From Azotobacter vinelandii CA (GTDB lineage: Bacteria; Pseudomonadota; Gammaproteobacteria; Pseudomonadales; Pseudomonadaceae), in NCBI RefSeq assembly GCF_000380335.1, contig NC_021149.1, forward strand, positions 3,524,501-3,588,500: a DNA stretch of 64,000 nt, given 5' to 3'. Below the pieces are notes generated by a model, which was not told where the DNA came from, made no database searches, and was given only the letters and a program-made list of their open reading frames with translations. Below are positions 1 to 10,628 of this stretch, in pieces. Both the position numbers and the translations under genes were made by a program. Each line of letters begins with the position of its first letter. Position 1 is the stretch's first letter.

Positions 1-556
1 CGAAGAAGTGCCGTCCGACCGCGTCCCAGAACGGCGAGTCGCCCTGCTCGTCGCTCGGCCCGAGGATCTCCACCACCACGGCATCGGCGAAACGCTCGGG
101 ATGGCTGGCCATGAACAGCAGGCGGCCGCGGGAGATAAGCTCGGCCCAGGGCGTGTGCACCAGCGCCGGCTCGACATGGAAACTGCTCAACAGGCTGTTG
201 CCGGTCAGATCATGGCAGATCGACAGCACATGGATCTTGTTGTGGATCTTCAGCTCGCGTGAGGCATGCACGAACGTCTCGTTGCGAAAACTGTAGAAGG
301 CCTCGGAATAGCCGGCCGAGGCGACGATCCCGGAACAGCCGAGCAGGCGTCCGCTGCCCGGCTCCTCGAGGACGAAGAAGTAACGCTCCTCGCCGTTGAA
401 ACTGACCTCCGCGGCGAACGACGACTCGGAAACGGCGATCTTCTCGGCCAAGCGCTCGCGGTCGTCGGGCAACGAAGTGACGCCGACCGGACTGTCCGCG
501 GCCAGACGCTGAACCTCGGCCAGATCGGCCATTTGCGCGGGGCGCATCACCAGCAT
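1..556 (-). CDS. aruF: Arginine/ornithine succinyltransferase, AI (alpha) subunit; C-terminal part outside window
   Basis: Catalyses succinyl-CoA plus arginine (or ornithine) to the N2-succinyl derivative, the first step of the arginine succinyltransferase (AST) pathway; in pseudomonads it pairs with AruG. The frame opens at ATG 556 and begins MLVMRPAQMADLAEVQRLA, followed by GVTSLPDDRERLAEKI and FNGEERYFFVLEEP, typical of the GNAT-like AstA/AruF family. About 185 residues are inside the window; the frame stays open to base 1. It starts 56 bp downstream of the aruC stop on the same strand, so the two are almost certainly co-transcribed. AruF versus AruG/AstA rests on the position directly after aruC. 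Confidence 0.93.
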   Translation of the reverse strand, partial: MLVMRPAQMADLAEVQRLAADSPVGVTSLPDDRERLAEKIAVSESSFAAEVSFNGEERYFFVLEEPGSGRLLGCSGIVASAGYSEAFYSFRNETFVHASRELKIHNKIHVLSICHDLTGNSLLSSFHVEPALVHTPWAELISRGRLLFMASHPERFADAVVVEILGPSDEQGDSPFWDAVGRHFF

Positions 557-612
557 GGGGCGTCACTCCTCGGGGGCGGGCCGGACCGGCTCCACCCCGC
601 AGCCTTTGTCGA

Positions 613-1986
<1,374 letters not shown>

Positions 1987-2057
1987 TTAAACGCTGCACG
2001 TTGCGGGAAAAGCGGCTCGGCGAAAAATTCCCCGGCCACGGGTCACATCGCGCCCGA

Positions 2058-3032
2058 TCACGGCTCGACCGGCGGGGTCGGCTCGAAGCGGCCGCCGGCA
2101 CGGCGCTGATTGCGGTCCTCGCGCGGAGTGACGCCGAAAAAGCCGCGATAGGCGCTGGAAAAGTGCGGCCCGGAGGAAAAGCCGCAAGACAGGCCGATCT
2201 GGATGATCGACTTGCCGGTCTGCAGCAGCAACTGGCGGGCCTTGTTCAGGCGCAGCTCCAGGTAGTACTGGCTCGGAACCCGATTCAGATACTGCTTGAA
2301 GATGCGCTCCAACTGGCGGCGCGAGACGCAGACGTGCTGGGCGATCTCGTCGGTGGTCAAAGGCTCTTCGATGTTGGCCTCCATCAGCAGCACCGCCTGG
2401 GTCAGCTTCGGATGGCTGGAGCCGAGTCGGTTCTGCAGCGGCACCCGCTGGCGCTCGCCCCCCTCGCGGATGCGCTCGACCACCAGTTCCTCGCTGACCG
2501 CGCAGGCCAGTTCGGAACCGTAATCCTGGGCCAGCACCGCCAGCAGCAGGTCGAGTATCGCCAGGCCGCCGCAGGCGGTGAGCCGGTCGCGGTCCCAGTC
2601 GAACAGATGCCCGGTGGCGACCACCCGCGGAAAGCGCTCGGCGAAATCCTCCTGCCAACGCCAGTGCACCGCCGCCCGGTAGCCGTCGAGCAGCCCGAGC
2701 CGGGCCAGCGGATAGACCCCGGCGGACAGCCCGCCGAGCTGACAGCCCTCGCGCCCCAGTTGCCTGAGCGCGGCGGCCAGCGGCGGCGACACGCCGACGG
2801 TCGGCGTGTCGGCCAGCAGCAACAGCTTGTCGAAGTCCCCCAGCCGTCCCTCCCAGCTCCCACCCGGCGGACACCATCCTCCCTCCGGCGGCGCCTCGGC
2901 GTGCAGGAAGCTCCACTCGTAGCGCGCCTGCGGCTGCAGGTGGGTGGCGAGTTGCAGGGCTTCCTCGGCCAGGGCCGGGGTCAGGGGCCTGGTCCCGGGC
3001 CAGAGCAGAAAACCGATTCGATGGACAGTCAT
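2058..3032 (-). CDS. argR: ArgR, AraC/XylS-family arginine-responsive regulator
   Basis: 324-aa transcription factor unrelated to E. coli ArgR. Residues 1-200 resemble the DJ-1/PfpI (GATase-1-like) domain (GGLSAGVYPLARLGLLDGYRAAVHWRW); residues 210-315 form the double helix-turn-helix AraC domain (TTDEIAQHVCVSRRQLERIF, then SIIQIGLSCGFSSGPHFSSAYRGFFG). It matches the Pseudomonas regulator that activates the aru operon and arginine uptake genes. Here it sits between aruC and acsA; the aot transporter genes that precede argR in P. aeruginosa are absent. It reads towards aruC with a 224-bp gap, so aruC probably has its own ArgR-controlled promoter, but I could not assign a convincing ArgR box by eye. 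Confidence 0.94.
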   Translation of the reverse strand: MTVHRIGFLLWPGTRPLTPALAEEALQLATHLQPQARYEWSFLHAEAPPEGGWCPPGGSWEGRLGDFDKLLLLADTPTVGVSPPLAAALRQLGREGCQLGGLSAGVYPLARLGLLDGYRAAVHWRWQEDFAERFPRVVATGHLFDWDRDRLTACGGLAILDLLLAVLAQDYGSELACAVSEELVVERIREGGERQRVPLQNRLGSSHPKLTQAVLLMEANIEEPLTTDEIAQHVCVSRRQLERIFKQYLNRVPSQYYLELRLNKARQLLLQTGKSIIQIGLSCGFSSGPHFSSAYRGFFGVTPREDRNQRRAGGRFEPTPPVEP

Positions 3033-3208
3033 GGCGGACGACGAAGCTTCCGGATGCCGGATGTTGAACGAGCTTCGCCGGCAGCGCGGGCTCCGGCAAA
3101 GACAAGGGGCATTCTAGGGGCTGTCGAGGTTTTGGAGTAGGCTGCAACGAGTGTGCCCTCGCGAAACACGAACCCCGCCACGGCGGGAGCCGGGCGGGGC
3201 ATCGTCGC

Positions 3209-3223
3209 CGGCCGGAGCCGGCC
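3209..3223 (-). terminator. Candidate GC-rich hairpin after acsA
   Basis: GCCGG and CCGGC arms lie just past the acsA stop codon on its transcribed strand, with further GC-rich inverted repeats about 20 bp on (CCCCGCC/GGCGGGG). There is no T-run, so this is a weak candidate. Confidence 0.3.
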
Positions 3224-3237
3224 ATGGGGGCGGAAGC

Positions 3238-5199
3238 TCAGGCGCAGGCGGCCTGCATGCCGCGATGGATGTTGATCAGACTCTGCACCACCGACGGATC
3301 GGCCAGGGTGGAGATGTCGCCCAGCCCGTCGTATTCGCCAACGGAGATCTTGCGCAGGATACGACGCATGATCTTGCCTGAGCGGGTCTTCGGCAAGCCG
3401 GGCGCCCACTGGATCACGTCCGGCGTAGCGATCGGACCGATCTCCCGGCGAATCCAGGCCTTCAGTTCCTGGCGCAGCGCCTCGGAAGCCGACACCCCGT
3501 CGTTCAGGGTGACGTAGACATAGATGCCTTGCCCCTTGACGTCGTGCGGAACGCCGACCACCGCCGCCTCGGCGACCTGCGGGTGGGCGACCATGGCGCT
3601 CTCGATCTCGGCGGTGCCCATACGGTGACCGGAAACGTTCAGCACGTCGTCGACGCGGCCGGTGATCCAGTAATAGCCGTCCTCGTCGCGGCGGGCGCCG
3701 TCACCGGTGAAGTACATGCCCTTGAAGGTCTTGAAGTAGGTGTCGACGAAGCGGTCGTGATCGCCATGCAGGCTGCGCGCCTGCCCCGGCCACGAATCGA
3801 TGATCACCAGGTTGCCTTCGCCCGCCCCTTCGATCAGGTTGCCCAGGTTGTCGACCAGCGCCGGCTGTACGCCGAAGAAAGGACGGCTCGCCGAACCCGG
3901 CTTGAGCGAGGTGGCGCCCGGCAGCGGGGTGATCAGGATGCCGCCGGTTTCGGTCTGCCACCAGGTGTCGACGATCGGGCAGCGCTCCCGGCCGATGTTC
4001 TCGTAGTACCAGTGCCAGGCTTCCGGATTGATCGGCTCGCCCACCGAGCCGAGCAGGCGCAGGCTGGAACCGTCGGCGCCCTCCACCGGCGCCCGGCCCT
4101 GGGCCATCATGGCGCGGATGGCGGTCGGCGCGGTATAGAGGATGTTCACCCCGTGCTTGTCGATGATCTTGGAAATCCGGGTCATGTCCGGGTAGCTGGG
4201 GATGCCCTCGAACAGCAGCGTGGTGGCGCCGTTGGCCAGCGGACCGTAGACGATGTAGCTGTGGCCGGTGACCCAGCCCACGTCGGCGGTGCACCAGTAG
4301 ACCTCGCCCGGACGGTAGTCGAACACCCGCTCGTGGGTCAGCGAGGCATACAGCAGATAGCCGCCCGTGGTGTGCACCACGCCCTTCGGCTTGCCGGTCG
4401 AGCCAGAGGTATAAAGGAGGAACAGCGGCTCCTCGGCACCCATTTCCTTGGGTGCGCAGATGCTGCCGGCCACTTTCAGCAGGTCCTCGTACCAGATGTC
4501 GCGATGCGAGTGCCACTTGATATCGCCACCGGTGCGCTTGCAGACGATCACCTTGTTGACGCTGTAGGTGTCCGGATTGGTCAACGCCTCGTCGACGTTG
4601 GCCTTCAGCGGAACCCTCTTGCCGCCGCGCAGGCCTTCGTCGGCGGTGATCACCACCTTCGACCTGCAGTCGGCGATGCGCCCGGCCAGCGCGTCGGGAG
4701 AAAAGCCGCCGAACACCACCGAATGGATCGCGCCGATGCGGGCGCAGGCCAGCATGGCCACCACGGCCTCCGGAATCATCGGCATGTAGATGGTCACCAC
4801 GTCGCCGCGATGCACGTCCTGACCGCGCAGGGCGTTGGCGAACCGACAGACTTCCTCGTGCAGCTCGCGGTAGGTGATCAGGCGCTGCGCGGACGGATCG
4901 TCGCCCTCCCAGATGATGGCCACCTGCTCGCCGCGCGCTTCGAGGTGACGGTCCAGGCAGTTGTAGGAGGCGTTCAGGGTGCCATCGGCGAACCACTTGA
5001 TATCGACATGGTGGTCGTCGAAGGAGGTCTGCTTGACCTTGGTGAATGGCTTGATCCAGTCCAGACGCCTGGCCTGTTCGCGCCAGAAACCATCGGGATT
5101 GATGACCGACTGCTGATACATGGCCTTGTAGGCGGCCTCGTCGGTAAAGGATCGGGCAACTACTTCAGGACGTACCGGGTAGAGGGAAGCGGCGCACAT
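3238..5199 (-). CDS. acsA: Acetyl-CoA synthetase (AMP-forming)
   Basis: Activates acetate to acetyl-CoA through acetyl-AMP, the high-affinity route for acetate assimilation. The 653-aa product has the full ANL-superfamily signature: P-loop-like [45 protein letters not shown], and the C-terminal [11 protein letters not shown], whose lysine is the known acetylation-control site in this family. Length is normal for Acs. It is monocistronic by spacing, with argR 205 bp downstream. The 448-bp upstream region carries a tandem direct repeat and a motif shared with the acetate permease operon, suggesting common acetate-responsive control. Confidence 0.97.
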   Translation of the reverse strand: MCAASLYPVRPEVVARSFTDEAAYKAMYQQSVINPDGFWREQARRLDWIKPFTKVKQTSFDDHHVDIKWFADGTLNASYNCLDRHLEARGEQVAIIWEGDDPSAQRLITYRELHEEVCRFANALRGQDVHRGDVVTIYMPMIPEAVVAMLACARIGAIHSVVFGGFSPDALAGRIADCRSKVVITADEGLRGGKRVPLKANVDEALTNPDTYSVNKVIVCKRTGGDIKWHSHRDIWYEDLLKVAGSICAPKEMGAEEPLFLLYTSGSTGKPKGVVHTTGGYLLYASLTHERVFDYRPGEVYWCTADVGWVTGHSYIVYGPLANGATTLLFEGIPSYPDMTRISKIIDKHGVNILYTAPTAIRAMMAQGRAPVEGADGSSLRLLGSVGEPINPEAWHWYYENIGRERCPIVDTWWQTETGGILITPLPGATSLKPGSASRPFFGVQPALVDNLGNLIEGAGEGNLVIIDSWPGQARSLHGDHDRFVDTYFKTFKGMYFTGDGARRDEDGYYWITGRVDDVLNVSGHRMGTAEIESAMVAHPQVAEAAVVGVPHDVKGQGIYVYVTLNDGVSASEALRQELKAWIRREIGPIATPDVIQWAPGLPKTRSGKIMRRILRKISVGEYDGLGDISTLADPSVVQSLINIHRGMQAACA

Positions 5200-5648
5200 G
5201 AGTAGGTTTTCCTCGCCTGGGCAAAATTATTTTTATTGCCTGACATGTTTAGCCTCTTGACAGTTGCTTAAAAATTCGACAATGGTCTTAACGAAATTCG
5301 ACCAAAACAAGCTACCCGGTACGACCGGCATTCCCCGCCGAATGCCCGGAAATCGCGGGCTTGAGCCTCTTCTGGCGGATTCCGTCGAACGCGCGGCGAA
5401 GCGACGGCGAAGGTCGACATCTCCTCGAAACGACAGATCCTCTTCCCGGATCGCACAGCGAGCGCCACCTCGCCGGACAGGCACTCGATGAGGCGAGGCT
5501 CCCGGCGCAGGTCCCAGATACGGGGCGCTGTCCGACGCGGCGACGGGAAGGAATGGCCGCGCCTTCATCGGCCACGAAGCGGACCGCCACGGCGTGCCCG
5601 CCGACAGCATCGGCGGAGCGCTCCTCGGGCCCGCTTCCGCCCGTCCCG
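5200..5648. other. Intergenic region upstream of acsA (no gene)
   Basis: The acsA-proximal 110 bp are conspicuously AT-rich for this genome and hold the acsA control region (annotated separately), including GGCAA/TTGCC arms at 5220-5240. From about 5310 to the end of pta at 5648 I see only GC-rich sequence with short frames that look non-coding. Confidence 0.6.
5267..5302 (-). promoter_or_regulatory. Tandem 20-bp-spaced repeat upstream of acsA; includes motif shared with yjcH-actP
   Basis: On the plus strand CTTAAAAATTCGAC (5267-5280) and CTTAACGAAATTCGAC (5287-5302) are near-identical direct repeats starting 20 bp apart, two helical turns. Read on the acsA strand, 5290-5277 is TAAGACCATTGTCG; upstream of yjcH-actP the matching site is TAAGACTAAGGTCG at 54952-54939. 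Both lie 70-80 bp before the start codon. This fits an activator-binding region. In pseudomonads acetate genes are controlled by a response regulator called ErdR/CrbR; linking it to these sites is inference. Confidence 0.5.
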
Positions 5649-7787
5649 TCAGGCTCCGACCGGCTGCCCCTGCTCCAGCGCCTTCTGCTTCTCCTGCTTG
5701 TCGATGCTGGCCGCCTGAAGCGCGGTGAGGGCGATGGTGAAGACGATGTCGTCGACCAGGGCGCCGCGCGACAGGTCGTTCACCGGCTTGGCCAGCCCCT
5801 GCAGCATCGGGCCGACACTGATGCAGTTGGCGTTGCGTTGCACTGCCTTGTAGGTGGTGTTGCCGGTGTTCAGGTCGGGGAACACGAACACGGTGGCCTG
5901 GCCGGCGACCGGGCTGTTCGGCGCCTTCTGCTTGCCGACGCTGGCCACGGAGGCGGCGTCGTACTGCAGCGGGCCGTCGATCGGCAGGCCGGGCGCCCGC
6001 TCCTGGGCGATGCGGGTGGCCTCGCGAACCTTGTCCACTTCGGCGCCGCTGCCGGAATCGCCGGTGGAATAGCTGATCATCGCCACGCGCGGGTGCACGC
6101 CGAGGGCCACCGCGGACTCGGCGCTCTGCAGGGCGATCTCGGCCAGTTCGGCGGCGCTCGGGTTGGGGTTCACCGCGCAGTCGCCATAGACCAGCACCTG
6201 GTCCGGCAGCAGCATGAAGAACACCGAGGACACCAGGTTGTAGCCCGGCGCGGTCTTGATCAGTTGCAGGGCCGGGCGAATGGTGTTGGCGGTGGTGTGC
6301 ACGGCGCCGGAAACCAGGCCGTCCACCTCGTCCAGCGCCAGCATCATGGTGCCGAGCACCACGGTGTCCCTGAGCTGCTCGTCGGCCATCTCGGGGGTGA
6401 GGCCCTTGCTCTGGCGCATCTTCACCATCGGCGCGATGTACTGCGCGCGGATGCTCTCCGGATCGAGGATTTCCAGGCCGTCCGGCAGAGTGATGCCCTG
6501 CTCGCGCGCCACGGCCCGGACCTCTTCCGGGCGGGCCAGCAGCACGCAGCGGGCGATGCCGCGCTCTTGGCAGATGGCGGCGGCGCGGATGGTTCGCGGC
6601 TCGGTGCCTTCCGGCAGGACGATGCGCTTGTCAGCTTCCTGGGCGCTCTTGACCAACTGGTAGCGAAACGCCGGTGGCGACAGGAGCAGCTCGCGCGGCA
6701 GGCTGCAGCGCGAACGCAGGTACTCCGGATGCAGATGCCCGGCGATGAAATCGGTGACGCGGGTGGCGCGCTCGATATCGTCCGCCGGCGTTTCCTTGTT
6801 CAGGGCGAACAGGTTGGTGGCCGTGTCGTAGGAGCCGGTGGTCACGCTCATCACCGGCAGGCCACCGTCCAGGGCCGCCTTGCACAGCTCCATGATCCGC
6901 GGGTCCGGCATGAAGTCGCTGCACAGCAGCAGGCCGGCCAGCTTCACGCCGTTGAGCGAGGCCAGACTGGCGGCGAGGATGACGTCGTCGCGATCGCCGG
7001 GGGTCACCACCAGCACGCCCGGCTGCAGCAGCGGCACGGTGCTGGGCACGGCACGGGCGCACAGCACGATCTTGCTCACCCGGCGCCGGTCGGCTTCGCC
7101 GGCGCTGAGCACCTGGGCGCCGATCAGTTCGGCCACGTCGCGGGTGCGCAGGGCATTCAGTTCCTCGGCGAAGGGAATGGCGCCGAAGAGCTGGAAGTCG
7201 GTGCTGCCGAGCGACGGCAGATATTCCTTGAGACGCTCGACGAAAGCCGGGATGCCGTCCCCGCTGTCGATCTTGTTGATGATCGCGCCGAGCACCTTCG
7301 GACTCTTGATGCCGCCGAACAACTGGGCCTGGATCTCGATACGCTCGGCCAGTTGCTTGAGGCCATCGCCGCCCTGGACGGCGATCAGGATGACTTCGGC
7401 GTTCAGGCTCTTGCTCAGCAGGGGATTGAGGTACGCGGAGTAGTCGCTGTCGCGGGTCGGCAGCATGCCTTCGACGATCACCACGTCCTTGCCGGCGGCG
7501 GCCTGCTGATAGCGGCTGACCACTTCCTCCAGCAGCAGGTCGGTTTCGCCGCTGGCCAGATGGCGCTCCACCTGATCCAGCAGTATCGGCTCGGGCGTGC
7601 TCCGGCCCAGGGTGCGCTCGACCAGCAGACAGGAGCGCTCGCGGCCCTGATCGATGGGGAAGGGTTGTGCGATCGGCTTGAAGAAGCCGACCTTCAGGCC
7701 GGCCTGTTCGAGGGCGCGGATCAGGCCGAGGCTGATGGAGTTGAGGCCGACGGCATAGCCGGTGGGGGCGAGAAATAGAGTGTGCAT
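5649..7787 (-). CDS. pta: Phosphate acetyltransferase (long, DRTGG-containing form)
   Basis: Interconverts acetyl-CoA plus phosphate and acetyl phosphate plus CoA. The 712-aa product is the long Pta architecture: an N-terminal P-loop/dethiobiotin-synthetase-like domain (LAPTGYAVGLNSISLGLIRAL), a central DRTGG-type regulatory domain (about 215-330), and the C-terminal PTA_PTB catalytic domain from about residue 380 (RIVLPEGTEPRTIRAA; SGAVHTTANTIRPALQ; FPDLNTGNTTYKAVQR). It lies 122 bp downstream of ackA on the same strand, giving an ackA-pta order with a hairpin between the genes. acsA is the next gene, so reversible and irreversible acetate activation are adjacent. Confidence 0.96.
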   Translation of the reverse strand: MHTLFLAPTGYAVGLNSISLGLIRALEQAGLKVGFFKPIAQPFPIDQGRERSCLLVERTLGRSTPEPILLDQVERHLASGETDLLLEEVVSRYQQAAAGKDVVIVEGMLPTRDSDYSAYLNPLLSKSLNAEVILIAVQGGDGLKQLAERIEIQAQLFGGIKSPKVLGAIINKIDSGDGIPAFVERLKEYLPSLGSTDFQLFGAIPFAEELNALRTRDVAELIGAQVLSAGEADRRRVSKIVLCARAVPSTVPLLQPGVLVVTPGDRDDVILAASLASLNGVKLAGLLLCSDFMPDPRIMELCKAALDGGLPVMSVTTGSYDTATNLFALNKETPADDIERATRVTDFIAGHLHPEYLRSRCSLPRELLLSPPAFRYQLVKSAQEADKRIVLPEGTEPRTIRAAAICQERGIARCVLLARPEEVRAVAREQGITLPDGLEILDPESIRAQYIAPMVKMRQSKGLTPEMADEQLRDTVVLGTMMLALDEVDGLVSGAVHTTANTIRPALQLIKTAPGYNLVSSVFFMLLPDQVLVYGDCAVNPNPSAAELAEIALQSAESAVALGVHPRVAMISYSTGDSGSGAEVDKVREATRIAQERAPGLPIDGPLQYDAASVASVGKQKAPNSPVAGQATVFVFPDLNTGNTTYKAVQRNANCISVGPMLQGLAKPVNDLSRGALVDDIVFTIALTALQAASIDKQEKQKALEQGQPVGA

Positions 7788-7840
7788 GGGTCTCTTGCTC
7801 AGACTGTAGAAAACGTGATGCCGGCGGGAGGTCAGGATGA

Positions 7841-7874
7841 CGAAACCCGACGCCGCGATGGTCGTCGGGTTTCG
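7841..7874 (-). terminator. 12-bp hairpin between ackA and pta
   Basis: CGAAACCCGACG (7841-7852) and its exact reverse complement (7863-7874) enclose a 10-nt loop. Transcribed from ackA towards pta this gives a stable stem followed by TCATCC rather than a long T-run, so it could be a partial terminator, an attenuator or an mRNA-processing or stability element setting the ackA:pta ratio. Confidence 0.55.
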
Positions 7875-7909
7875 TTACAGCGCCGCGTCCCGCCTGTACA
7901 GGTATTCGG

Positions 7910-9097
7910 TCAGGCGTCGAGCAGGGCGAGGGTGTCCAGGGCGATCTGGCGCTCCTCGTTGGTCGGCACCACTATGACGCGCGGGCTGCCGGCCGCCTGG
8001 ATCTCGCCGGCCAAGCCACGGGTGCAACGGGCGTTGGCTTCGGCATCGAGCTGGAAGCCGAACAGCTTCAGGTGCTCCACGGTGCGCTCGCGCACGGCGG
8101 CCGAGTTCTCGCCGATGCCGCCGGTGAAGATCAGACCGTTCAGCCTGGGCAGGGCGCAGGCCATGCCGGCCAGCGACTTGGCCAGGCGGTAGCAGAACAC
8201 CTCGAAGGCCAGGACGGCGCCGGGGTGGCCGCTCAGGCAGGCCTCGGACAGGGTGCGCATGTCGTTGGACAGGCCGGACAGCCCCTTCAGGCCGCTGTCG
8301 TTGTTGAGCATGCGGTCGACCTGCTCGATGGTCCAGCCCAGGGTGCGCTCCAGATAGCTGTGCAGGTTGGGGTCGACGTCGCCGCTGCGGGTCCCCATCA
8401 CCAGGCCCTCCAGGGGAGTCAGGCCCATGCTGGTGTCGCGGCTCTCGCCGTTGACGATGGCGCAGGTGGAGCAGCCGTTGCCCAGATGGGCCGACAGCCA
8501 GGCGCTGTCTTCCACCGGCAGGCCGGCCATCTCGGCGGCCCGCTTGCTGACGTAGCGGTGGCTGGTGCCATGAAAGCCGTAGCGGCGCACGCCATGTTCC
8601 TTGTACAGGAATTCCGGCACGGCATAGCGGTAGGCATGGGGCGGCATGGTCTGGTGGAAGGCGGTATCGAACACGCTGACCTGCGGCAGGTCGGGGAACA
8701 GCGACATGGTCGCGGCGATGCCGATCAGATGGGCCGGGTTGTGCAGCGGTGCCAACTGGGCGCTGGTGCGTATGCCTTCGATCACCGACTCGTCGATCAG
8801 GCGGGCATCGGTGAAATGCTCGCCGCCATGGACCACGCGGTGGCCGATGCCGCTGAGCCGGCCACCGGCGGCCTCCTGGGCCAGCGGCAGGATCTCGCCC
8901 AGCGCCACCTGATGGTCGGCGCCCGGCAGGCTGAGGGTTTCCTTGACATCGCCGAACTGCCAGTGGATGACCGCTTCCGGACTGCCGAGACGCTCGGCCA
9001 GCCCCTGCAGGGGAAAGGTCGTCTGCGCTTCGTTGACCAGGGCGAACTTGATTGATGAACTACCGCAGTTGATCACCAGAATATTGCGGGCGGACAT
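7910..9097 (-). CDS. ackA: Acetate kinase
   Basis: Phosphorylates acetate with ATP to acetyl phosphate (reversible), the partner of Pta. The 395-aa product has the ASKHA-fold acetokinase signatures [14 protein letters not shown] (N-terminus), [11 protein letters not shown], and SAHLGNGCS, and a normal length. ATG 9097 is chosen because it follows AGGAG with five bases spacing; an in-frame upstream start at 9199 would add 34 residues with no family match. It is first in the ackA-pta pair, with a 356-bp upstream region. Confidence 0.96.
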   Translation of the reverse strand: MSARNILVINCGSSSIKFALVNEAQTTFPLQGLAERLGSPEAVIHWQFGDVKETLSLPGADHQVALGEILPLAQEAAGGRLSGIGHRVVHGGEHFTDARLIDESVIEGIRTSAQLAPLHNPAHLIGIAATMSLFPDLPQVSVFDTAFHQTMPPHAYRYAVPEFLYKEHGVRRYGFHGTSHRYVSKRAAEMAGLPVEDSAWLSAHLGNGCSTCAIVNGESRDTSMGLTPLEGLVMGTRSGDVDPNLHSYLERTLGWTIEQVDRMLNNDSGLKGLSGLSNDMRTLSEACLSGHPGAVLAFEVFCYRLAKSLAGMACALPRLNGLIFTGGIGENSAAVRERTVEHLKLFGFQLDAEANARCTRGLAGEIQAAGSPRVIVVPTNEERQIALDTLALLDA

Positions 9098-9298
9098 TGG
9101 GACTCCTGAAACATGTCGTGTATGGCCCCTGCGCATCATTGCTCGATGGCCACACAAATTTTTGTAATTGGATGGTTGCCCGGCGTTCTTGTGGAACATG
9201 GGCGAGAATCAGGGTGTTTTCATCGTGCCACGCAGGGTGGGGACCTACCGTGCTGCTTTAGTCGAATCGGTTCCCGGGAATCAATGCCCGGAACGCTG

Positions 9299-9320
9299 GC
9301 GAGGGTGCTCGAACCCTCGC
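9299..9320 (-). terminator. Second hairpin downstream of the CitE-like gene
   Basis: GCGAGGGT and ACCCTCGC form a perfect 8-bp stem with a 6-nt loop. No T-run follows on either strand. Confidence 0.35.
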
Positions 9321-9401
9321 CGTAGAGCCATCGCTGTCGGCCGGTAGCGCACCGCAAGCCGTCGATGCGGTGAGGTGTCGCAGGTGGCAAGAGCATGGCC
9401 T

Positions 9402-9420
9402 GCCCTTTATCCGAAAGGGC
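9402..9420 (-). terminator. Hairpin just after the CitE-like gene
   Basis: GCCCTTT (9402-9408) pairs exactly with AAAGGGC (9414-9420) around a 5-nt loop, starting 34 bp past the stop codon on the minus strand. A clear T-tract is lacking. Confidence 0.45.
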
Positions 9421-9453
9421 CCGTCGCAGCCGCCGTCGGCGCGCCCCGGCGAC

Positions 9454-10281
9454 TCAGGCCGGCGCCTGTCCGGCCCGCGCCAGCAAGCGGCGGGCCCGCC
9501 CCACGACCGGGGCGTCGATCATCTGTCCATCGACCACGAAAACCCCTTCGCCGGAGGCCGCGGCGGTCATGACCCGCCGGGCCCAGGCCAGCTCCTCGGC
9601 GTCCGGCATGAAGGCCTCGTGGACCACGGCGACCTGGGCCGGGTGGATGCACAACAGACCGCCGAAGCCCATGTCGCAGGCCTGCCGGGCGCGCCGCGCC
9701 AGACCGCTCGGGTCCTGGATGGCGGGGAAGATGGTTTCCAGCGGCGCGGCCAGGCGGGCGGTACGCGACTGCAGCAGCAGCGCATAGCGAACCTGGTCCA
9801 TGATCCGTTCGCCGCTCTCGCTGCCGGCGGCCAATCCCAGATCCAGGCCCAGATCGAGGCCGCCGTAGGTCAGGCGCTCGACGCCCGGAACCCGGGCGAT
9901 CGCCGGCAGGGCATGCAACCCCACGGCGCTCTCGACGGCCGGCCACACCGGCTTGCCGGCCGCCGCCGCCAGACTGACCTGCACCGCGCTCTCCACCTTG
10001 GGCAGCACCACGCCGAGAACGCCCGGCTGACGGCGGCACAACTCCAGATCCGCCGCCTGCTGGGGATGGATCGGACCATTGATGCGCACCAGCAGCCGGA
10101 CCTGGGGATTGTCGCCCAGAAAGGCGTCCAGAGCGGCGCGGGCCTCGGCCTTGAGAGCCTCCTCGACGGCGTCCTCGAGATCGACGATGACGACATCGGC
10201 ACCGCTGGCCAGGGCCTTGGGTATCCGCTCGGGGCGGCTTGCCGGAACGAACAGGGCGGAACGGATGGGGGCTGGCTGCAT
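9454..10281 (-). CDS. CitE-like / HpcH-HpaI family CoA-ester lyase
   Basis: 275-aa member of the HpcH/HpaI aldolase superfamily (citrate lyase beta-like), (beta/alpha)8 Mg2+-dependent enzymes that cleave or hydrolyse acyl-CoA esters such as malyl-, citramalyl- or citryl-CoA. Typical motifs are RSALFVPASRPERIPKAL, VIVDLEDAV, LLVRING, VVLPKVESA and PAVESAVGL. No citrate-lyase alpha or gamma subunit genes are nearby, so it is a stand-alone CitE-like protein, not part of a citrate lyase. The substrate cannot be read from sequence. Its closeness to acsA and pta hints at acyl-CoA metabolism but proves nothing. Confidence 0.85.
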   Translation of the reverse strand: MQPAPIRSALFVPASRPERIPKALASGADVVIVDLEDAVEEALKAEARAALDAFLGDNPQVRLLVRINGPIHPQQAADLELCRRQPGVLGVVLPKVESAVQVSLAAAAGKPVWPAVESAVGLHALPAIARVPGVERLTYGGLDLGLDLGLAAGSESGERIMDQVRYALLLQSRTARLAAPLETIFPAIQDPSGLARRARQACDMGFGGLLCIHPAQVAVVHEAFMPDAEELAWARRVMTAAASGEGVFVVDGQMIDAPVVGRARRLLARAGQAPA

Positions 10282-10628
10282 GGATCTCTCGCTTCTTTAT
10301 CGTTATGGGAAAACGACATGATGCCCGAACCCGGCGACGCATCGAACGATCTGAAACGCATTCGACGTATCGCGGATGCCGCAGGCGGAAACGAAAAAGG
10401 AACGGGAAAGCGCGGGGAAAATCAAGGAAAGGAAGGGCGAAAAAGTGCATCACCCCCAAAAAAAGAGGGCGACCCGAGGTCGCCCGCCCATCATTCCACT
10501 AGGAATGCAAACAAAACACTTGGATCGAATCTCCTGATCCAGGACCGCTTCCTTATACCCGACGGCTCGCCGGACCAGGCATTGAACCAAGGTCTAACAG
10601 GCGTTCCGCCGCGGCGAAAAGGACCTGC
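10282..10628. other. Intergenic region with the end of the three-gene envelope operon
   Basis: Apart from the strong minus-strand terminator at 10455-10485 I see no gene. About 140 bp separate the operon's last stop codon from the terminator, an unusually long 3' untranslated stretch. Confidence 0.6.
10455..10485 (-). terminator. Strong intrinsic terminator
   Basis: GGGCGACC (10467-10474) and GGTCGCCC (10478-10485) form a perfect 8-bp stem with a 3-nt loop. On the minus strand the stem is followed by TCTTTTTTT. It ends the 12.8-10.6 kb minus-strand operon. Confidence 0.85.

Larger units (their letters stand above)
9098..9453. other. Intergenic region between the CitE-like gene and ackA
   Basis: No gene seen. 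It holds two hairpins, probably for the end of the CitE-like transcript, and an AT-richer stretch next to ackA (about 9150-9170, containing ACAAATTTTTGTAATTGG) that may include the ackA promoter. Confidence 0.55.

Noticed and set aside
3529-5205. 558-aa frame opposite acsA
   Set aside because: Exact antisense of a strongly conserved gene, with no motif, RBS or family signature of its own.
9200-9240. Sigma-54 promoter before ackA (a TGGCAC on the minus strand)
   Set aside because: No TTGC(A/T) at the required spacing.
9454-10281. Citrate lyase beta subunit
   Set aside because: No alpha, gamma or accessory citrate lyase genes nearby; stand-alone CitE-like enzymes have other substrates.
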